Below the pieces are notes generated by a model, which made no database searches, was not told the DNA's origin, and worked only from the letters and a program-made list of their open reading frames with translations. Positions 57,294-64,000 of a stretch of 64,000 nt of DNA are shown here, in pieces (within the stretch, counting starts at the first letter, position 1; every line of letters begins with the position of its first letter). Position numbers and translations under genes: made by a program. Source of the stretch: Ehretia macrophylla. Taxonomy: Eukaryota; Streptophyta; Magnoliopsida; Boraginales; Ehretiaceae. Location of the stretch: the NCBI GenBank assembly GCA_037974665.1, contig CM075768.1, forward strand, positions 2,217,501-2,281,500, read 5' to 3'.

Positions 57294-60262
57294 TGTCACG
57301 CCCCGACCCCGACCCATCGCTAAGCTAAGGCCGAAACATGACGTGTCGATACATAACCCCTACAAGATTGGAGAGTAGTAACCTGAACAGTTATAACATT
57401 TCACAAGAAGTTCCAAAAGACCTCCAAAATTCTCCCAAAAAAACATCAGCCTTAAAGGTTTACAACACCTTGTTATAGGTTATAATACCCGAGTCCACCT
57501 GTCAACATTCCCAACCTAGGTCTACTCAGTAGAGTAATCAACTTAGGATGGTATCTAGTTGACCAAAAGATTATTACAATAGATTAAATAGTTCAGTTAT
57601 AAAAAACCATACTTATTACAACAAGGAGTACATCTTCACAGGCAAACATGTAGATCACACAAACAGGAATCTGACTCATCGCATCAACGAAACTTGTAAC
57701 CACATGGGAGTTTGCTAGGCTAATCCTCACCTGAAATGGTTAAAAGATGGATGAGCTAGATCCTCGCATATAGCTCAGTGAAGAGGTAAACAAGGAAGAA
57801 TTTTCACAAAGGCTTTATTATCTTTTCGAAAGCTTCGTTCTAAAACCATGTTGTGCATATATCAGATGTAACAAGAATGCAACCAATCTTAACAGGAATA
57901 ATCAACTTAAACAAGACAAGAATCAAACTTAATACTAAGCAAGCAACTCTACTCTCCAAGGGTTGTACCAAGTGAGAGTAGGAGGAACATCATATCCGGC
58001 AATGATAATCAAACAAATATTCAATTATACTCTCCCAGGGTTATACCGAGTGAGAGTAGATCAAATGATACCATATCAGGAACTTTGTTGCAGATGGCCA
58101 GTCTCGAAGCTTTAACAATATCATAACCCCATACACCAATCGCGACGGTGAAATTCGGATATACACCCAAATGCCATGGTATCCCATTCATCCTAGCAAG
58201 CCCAATGCCGTCCAGGTGATACAAGAAACTTCTACCATGGGGTTTATTAGATTGCTTAATTGTGTCAGATATATACCTTCCATCTCTCTAGGTGACACCC
58301 CAAATGAGAGAGGAATTCAAAATAGCAAACATGTTCGGAAGCAACAAAGTAGGTTGCCACTAGTTAGTAACAATAATAAAAAACATAATAATATAATCAT
58401 GATCCAAATAGAGTTCATATAACATATGAACATGCAAGTGGAGGTCAACGAGGAAGGTTACCTCCAGTGTTGAGCGTATATGTATTCTTAACCTAATCAA
58501 GCATACTTATCATGTGATAAAGCAAGTAAACATATTAACACCTTGCATTTAGAATTCATAAGACACATGTGGAGGACAACAAGGAAAGTTGCTTTATCAT
58601 GCAAGTGTTTAACCATGTAGCGATCTCATACGAATATGTAGTGATATGTGCATCGTTTAGATACTTATGAAACCAATACTCACCATGCTTGAACATGTTA
58701 ATAACATTAGAAAGACACAACATAGCCATATACCAAAGGAAGGTATAAGAACACCTTAAAACAACTCAAAATGACAATAAAATGCAAACTCGAATGAAAC
58801 TATGTAGCAACTTCAACTCTTATGCATTAGCCTAATTGAAATAGTTAATTTCCATACATTTCCAAACTCCAATTAATCTGAATTTGGTATAGAATCGAAT
58901 TTTATCGAAATTAGATAGTTCTAGAATCAAACGGATCTCAATTTGGAGTTTAAACGAATGCGATATGGCCTTCGGAAAATTGTTGCGCAAAGCTGTCAGG
59001 AAAGTCGAATGAGTAAGTCGGGCGAGTAACTCGACCGGCTTAGTTGACCGGCTTTTACAGAGAATTTGGTCAAATGTCGGTCGAGTAGTCAGGCGAGTTT
59101 AGTCGACCGGCTTAGTTGACCAACCTGGGTATTTAACACCCGTAAATTTGCATCTTTTTCTCAATTTCTTGCCATCTTTCTTCCAAACTTCAACTAGCAT
59201 TCTAGCATACTCAAGATGGTTTATTAACAACATTTATGAGTCCCAAAAACCTACCACAACACCCTTCCATCTACAATCAACATCCAAAACCTAGAATCTA
59301 ATATAACTCATAAACATTGAGATGAACATTCCAAGTTCAAAAATGCTAGTTCCATGCTTTCCATTGTTGCATACAAGTTACACATATATGAAATACACAC
59401 ATAAGATCCATACTAAGCTCAACCTTCAACTTATCAAGAACCTCTAACATAGATTAGGCAAATCCTAGATCTACAACACACCAAATACTCAATCTTCACA
59501 TTTAAGCTCTTGTATGCAACTATAACAAGACTAGCAACACATAATCATCAAATAACTTGAATGAACTCTTTAAAATTTGGTTTTGAAAAATCCCTCACCT
59601 TAGTGTTGAAACCTACAAGCAAATAGAGCAAGAACACCTTGAAGAATGCTTGAAAATGGTAAAGATTGCCAGAGGCTAGCTCAAAGTTTCTCCCTCTTTC
59701 TCCTTCTCCCTTTTCCCTCTTCTCTTTTCCTCTTGGTCGTGTGGGTATGTGTGTTTTCTGATGTGTATGTGTGTGTGTTGTAGTTTTTTTGTGTGTGTGT
59801 GTGGTATATTGTGTGTGTTAGGTAGAGGTCAAATAGTGTTAGGATATTTTCCAGATTTTGCTTAATGACAAGAGTGCCCTCCAACTAACTTATATTCTAC
59901 TAGTTTGACATTCTAGTTATTTTCTAAGTATTTAGTTGCTTGTCTTGACTTAGTAGTAATTATTTAAATCCTACGATATCTAAATCACATAATTGCACGC
60001 TAACCAATGCAAGTGCACGTAAAATGATGCAAATACACGTAATCCAAGATAACTGCACGTAAATCAATTTTAAAGCATATAAATGATTTAATTATTATCT
60101 TCATTACCTAAATTACCCTAAGACACGTAATTGAATCTAAATGCACGTTAAGCGAGGCGTGTGCACGTAAAATAATGTAAATGCATATTAAATGATGCAA
60201 AAATATATGAAATGCTATAAAATGAATGTAGGCTCTGAACGGGCTCGATACAGGGTCTCACA
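57294..60262 (-). repeat. 3' LTR of element G (left)
   Basis: 2969 bases, ending GGGTCTCACA. Contains a GT microsatellite (59753-59818) and a stretch of CGAGTAGTCGGGCGAG-like words near 59010-59130. Homologous to 62000-64000 for most of its first two thirds. Confidence 0.85.
59745..59820. repeat. GT-rich microsatellite in G LTR
   Basis: Interrupted (GT)n runs: TGTGTATGTGTGTGTG, GTGTGTGTGTGTGG and TTGTGTGTGTTAG. Confidence 0.8.
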
Positions 60263-60278
60263 TCATCCCCTCCTTAAC
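60263..60278 (-). promoter_or_regulatory. Polypurine tract of element G
   Basis: Minus strand TGTTAAGGAGGGGATGA directly before the LTR end TGTGAGACCC. Confidence 0.7.
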
Positions 60279-60945
60279 AGAATTGCGCCCTCGCAATTCT
60301 TTTTTTATTCTCTGGATAACTCAAGTGCTAAAAGTAACCTAGGAATCCCAACCAACTAATAAGAATCTGATTATATGAAGATACCCAAGCAACCATGAAT
60401 GCATCACTGCTTATACGAATCCAAATGATCACCGTGGAAGAATACCAATGAATAATCCTCAAATAAGAATTCTAGATAGAGGTGTCGAACACCGAAGACC
60501 GAATATCAAATAAGAGTTCCTATAAGAAAACCCAGCAAGAATTCCAAAAAAATACAATGTAAGAAATCCCAAGAATGGAGGCCAAATAAAGGCTCCGAAT
60601 AAAAATGCCAAGAAAATACTCAATAAGAAGACCGAGTTAAGAATTCCATAATAGAGCGCCGAATATGATTGCTGAAGAAGGATATCAAATAAGAAGGTCA
60701 TCTAGAATTCCCAAATACTCAACATCTCACGATAGAATGACATTTTTCTATTCCCCGATCAACATGAATACCATACAATATGATACGCAAGTACTCAATC
60801 ACCATTTCAACATCATGCACAATTTGACTACAACTACCTAAAACAATTCCCTACTTGCATGACACCGTCAAGAGAATATAACAAAGGGACTGGTAACATC
60901 GGGATCAATCGATACCTTAACTTGCAATTTTACAATTAGGGTTTA
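60279..60945 (-). repeat. Degenerate short-repeat stretch in the pol position, element G
   Basis: Begins with AATTGCGCCCTCGCAATTC, close to AATTGCGTCCTCGCAATTC in E, then AATAAGAATTC-type words as in A and E, despite a different LTR family. No domain recognised; the 60459-60701 frame is a hydrophobic composition artefact. Confidence 0.55.
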
Positions 60946-61660
60946 CCTTCAACCACGACATCTGCTTGTAGTCTACGTATTTCTCCTTTCCCATTTGGGA
61001 CATTCATTGACTCGATGGTTGTCATTCATACATCTCAACCATCTGCCAGACTTCTTCCAACATTGGGCTTCAGTGTGCCCATTCTTGTGGCAATGATTAC
61101 ATATAATAGGTTGAGAAGTGATCGTGGTACTAGGCTGTAATCCAGTAGTAGCTGGACTTTTCTGTTGTGACTGTTTAACACGTGGTTCAATCTGGATGTC
61201 CTCACCGATAGTCGGCCCTTGTGTTTTCCACCGTTTTAGGCCTAGCTCAGCTTTATGTCGATTACTTCTACTGCCCATATACTTCCCTTCAAATGGGTGA
61301 CTTGACCCTGCCATTTCCTATTTCTTTCCTTTCTCTGCTATTGTTGCGACGAAAAGGGCTTCTCCGTAGCTAGAAAACTGTGAAAGAGCTAAGTTGTCTC
61401 GAATCTCTGGCCTCAATTCCTGAATAAACCTTTGTATCCTCTTTTCGGTAGTTTGTATCATCCCAAGAGCATAATGTGAGAATTGAGTAAACTGGATGTC
61501 ATACTGTGCAACCGCTAACTCCCCTTGTTTGAAAGTTATGAATTCATTCCTTCGGAGTCTTCTTTTATTCCCCTGAGTTCTTCTAACCATTCTTACTTCA
61601 CCACAAAGAGACACCCCATAACATGATATGTTTATATATGCCATCATGATACATGAAAAG
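60946..61660 (-). pseudogene. Gag, element G (N-terminally truncated)
   Basis: Two frames, 61647-61318 and 61314-60973, separated by a stop. Capsid C-terminal signature: FKQGELAVAQYDIQFTQFS, TTEKRIQRFIQELRPEIRDNLAL. Knuckle CNHCHKNGHTEAQC is complete; the second has lost its first Cys (WLRCMNDNHRVNEC). The capsid N-terminal FQGEPDD-type part is missing. Distant from the A/B/E/F gags. Confidence 0.75.
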
Positions 61661-61977
61661 CAAGTATGTACTTACATAACTATAAAACATAAAAGCAAAG
61701 CAACTATAACTTAATGTAGAAGGATTATGTAATACAACATGTACAACTTAGCATATAGGAAACAATTGTAACATAACAAACATTTAAACATACAGTACTC
61801 ATAAATCACATAGTCATGTCAATCACATAAAGCACATTGTTCATATTTGGTTCACTTAACACATAATACATGCGCACATAGCTTCCAGAAAAATTCACAT
61901 CAAGACATCTACCCAGGGACCTTCATTCGAAACCCGAACTACGCTAACCAAGGCTAGCTCTACACTAACCAAAGCTA
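61661..61977 (-). other. Leader of element G
   Basis: Non-coding, ATAAAGCACAT/ACATAATACAT-rich. Where full elements would encode the gag N-terminus nothing is recognisable. Confidence 0.45.
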
Positions 61978-61989
61978 GCTTTGATACCA
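61978..61989 (-). promoter_or_regulatory. Primer binding site of element G
   Basis: Reverse complement TGGTATCAAAGC, 11 of 12 match to the tRNA-iMet complement, ten bases from the LTR. Confidence 0.8.
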
Positions 61990-61999
61990 CTTTAATAGG

Positions 62000-64000
62000 T
62001 GTTACGCCCCGACCCCAACCTATCGCTAGGCTAAGGCTGAAACATGACGTGTCAATACTTAACCCCTACAAGATTGGATAGTAGTAACCTGAGCAGTTAT
62101 AACATTTCACAAGAAGCTCCAAAAGACCTCCAAAATTCTCCCAAAAAAACATCGGCCTTAAAGGTTTACAACACCTTGTTATAGGTTACAATACCCGAGT
62201 CCACTTGTCAACATTCCCAACCTAGGTCTACTCAATAGAGTAATCAACTTAGGTCGGTATCTAGTTGACCAAAAGATTATTACAATAGATTAAATAGTTC
62301 AGTTATACAAAATCATACTTATTACAACAAGAAGTACATCTTCACAGGCAAACATATAGATCACACAAATAAGAATCCGACTCATCGCATCAACGAAACT
62401 TGTAACCACATGGGAGCTTGCTAGGCTAATCCTCACCAGAAATGGTTAAAAGATGGGTGAGCTAAATCCTCGCATATAGCTCAGTGAGGAGGTAAATAAG
62501 GAAGAATTTTCGCAAAGGCTTTATCTTTTCGAAAGCTTCTTTCTAAAACAATGTTGTGCATATATTAGATGTAACAAGAATACAACCAATCTTAAGAGAA
62601 ATAATCAACTTAAACAAGACAAGAATCAAACTTAATACCAAGCAAGCAACTCTACTCTCCAAGGGTTGTACCAAGTGAGAGTAGGAGGAACATCATATCT
62701 GGCAATGATAATCAAACAAATATTCAATTCTACTCTCTGAGGGTTGTACCAAGTAAGAATAGATCAAAGGATACCATATCAGGAACTTTGTTGGAGATGG
62801 CCAGTCTCAAAGCTTCAACAATATCATAACCCCATACACCAATCACGACGGTGAAATTCGGATATACACCCAAATGCCATGGTATCCCATTCATCCTGGC
62901 AAGCCCAATGTCAGCCATGTGATATAGAAAACTTCTACCATGAGGTTCATTAGATTGCTTAATTGTGTCAAATATATACCTTTCATCTCTCCAGGTGACA
63001 CCCCAAATGAGAGAGGAATTCAAAATAGCAAACAAGATCGGAAGCAACAAAGTAGGTTGCCACCAGTTAGTAATAGTAATAAAAAACATAATAGTATAAT
63101 CATGATCCAAATAGAGTTCATATAACATATGAACATGCAAGTGGAGGTCAACGAGGAAGGTTACCTCCAGTGTTCGAGCGTATATGTATTCCAAACTTAA
63201 TCAAGCATACTTATCATGTGGTAAAGCAAGTAAACATGTTAACACCTTGCATTTAGAATTCATACGACACATGTGGAGGACAACAAGGAAAGTTTCTTTA
63301 TCATGCAAGTGTTTAACCATGTAGCGATCTCATACGAATATGTAGTGATATGTGCATCGTTTAGATAATCATGAAACCAATACTCACCATGCTTGAACAT
63401 ATTAATAACATTTAGAAAGACACAACATAGCCATATACCAAAGGAAGGTGTAAGAACACCTTCAAACAACTCAAAACGACAATAAAATGCAAACACGAAT
63501 GAAACTATGTAGCAACTTCAACTCTTCTGCATTAGCCTAACTTAAACAATTAATTACCCTACTTTTCCAAACTCCAATTAATTTGAATTTGGTATAGAAT
63601 CGAAGCTTATCAAAAGTAGATAGTTCTAGAATCAAACGGATCTCAATGCGGAGTTTAAACGACTGCAATATGGCCTTCAAAAAATTATTGCACAAAGTTG
63701 TTAGGAAAGTCGGACGAGTAACTCAGCCGCCTTTTACAGAGAATTTGGTCAAATTTCGGTCGAGTAGTCGGGCGAGTTTAGTCGACCGGCTTAGTCGACC
63801 GACCTGGGTATTTAACACCCGTAAATTTAATATAGCTCATAAACATTGAGATTAACATTCCAAGTTCAAAAATGCTAGTTCTATGATTTCCATTGTTGCA
63901 TACAAGTTACACATATATTCAATACACACATAAGATCCATACTAAGCTCAACCTTCAACTTTTCAAGAACCTCTAACATAGATTAGGCAAATCCTAGATC
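62000..64000 (-). repeat. 5' LTR of element G (right, partial)
   Basis: First 2001 bases of the LTR. Compared with the left LTR about 140-150 bases are missing near 63828 (left 59155-59300), and scattered substitutions are visible. Truncated by the window end. Confidence 0.85.

Larger units (their letters stand above)
57294..64000 (-). mobile_element. LTR retrotransposon G, gag-only, second LTR family (runs off window)
   Basis: Left LTR 57294-60262, internal 60263-61999, right LTR from 62000 to past the window end. Termini TGTCACGCCCCGACCCC on the left LTR, TGTTACGCCCCGACC on the right. Contains PPT, filler repeat, partial gag and PBS, no pol. LTR sequence is distinct from A/B/E/F beyond the terminal bases. 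The target duplication cannot be checked because the right end is outside. Confidence 0.85.

Noticed and set aside
58171-58422. ORFs in the G LTR (58021-58224, 62730-63194 and similar)
   Set aside because: The same region in the two G LTRs differs by frame-breaking changes, so no selection on a protein is visible.

Overview
The window looks like repeat-rich, AT-rich nuclear DNA of a flowering plant. I found no host gene, tRNA, rRNA or CRISPR array. Everything recognisable is one of two kinds: (1) a broken, rearranged cluster of endogenous pararetrovirus (EPRV, family Caulimoviridae) copies, and (2) long-LTR Ty3/gypsy retrotransposons, whose pol and C-terminal chromodomain point to the Tekay/Del chromovirus lineage. 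The species cannot be named from this sequence.

EPRV cluster, 1-28311. Copy 1 runs 1-6268: leader, tRNA-iMet primer site, movement protein, coat protein, zinc knuckle, protease, reverse transcriptase, a deleted RNase H and the start of a downstream ORF2. It resumes at 16055 after LTR element A. ORF2 fragments and a unique viral-like stretch follow (16055-18175). Copy 2 runs 18176-26667 and is split in its protease by a solo LTR. At 26668 it meets an inverted leader fragment of another copy, head to head at the primer site. A third movement-protein copy (+) is then fused to an inverted coat-protein copy (-), ending at 28311. One long MP-CP-PR-RT-RH reading unit plus a second ORF resembles petuviruses and florendoviruses. 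All copies carry many stops and frameshifts.

LTR elements. Unless stated they lie on the minus strand, with + strand termini TGTCACGCCCC...TTTCACA. A (6269-16054) is gag-only, and a solo LTR (6944-9412) sits inside its left LTR. A plus-strand solo LTR lies at 21013-23418. H is a plus-strand 5' LTR (30210-57241 after splitting) with a primer site and only 52 bp of internal sequence before G cuts in. B (30414-40231) is a full-length but decayed gag-pol element inside the H LTR. E (41047-56171) is gag-only and also inside the H LTR. F (41265-51134) is a nearly intact gag-pol element inside the left LTR of E. G (57294 to beyond 64000) is gag-only and from a second LTR family. Five-base target duplications support the nesting: TTTGC, GTTAA, AATAG, GGGTC, TAAAC, and an imperfect AGTAA.

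Most notable observations: a 33-36 codon micro-ORF kept in frame in eight LTR copies; three gag-only elements from two LTR families whose pol position is filled by a similar degenerate repeat; a deletion shared by both LTRs of E that removes the likely TATA region and the micro-ORF; and the head-to-head EPRV junction located exactly at the minus-strand primer site. Coordinates of domains and of decayed junctions are by eye. Percent identities were not computed.
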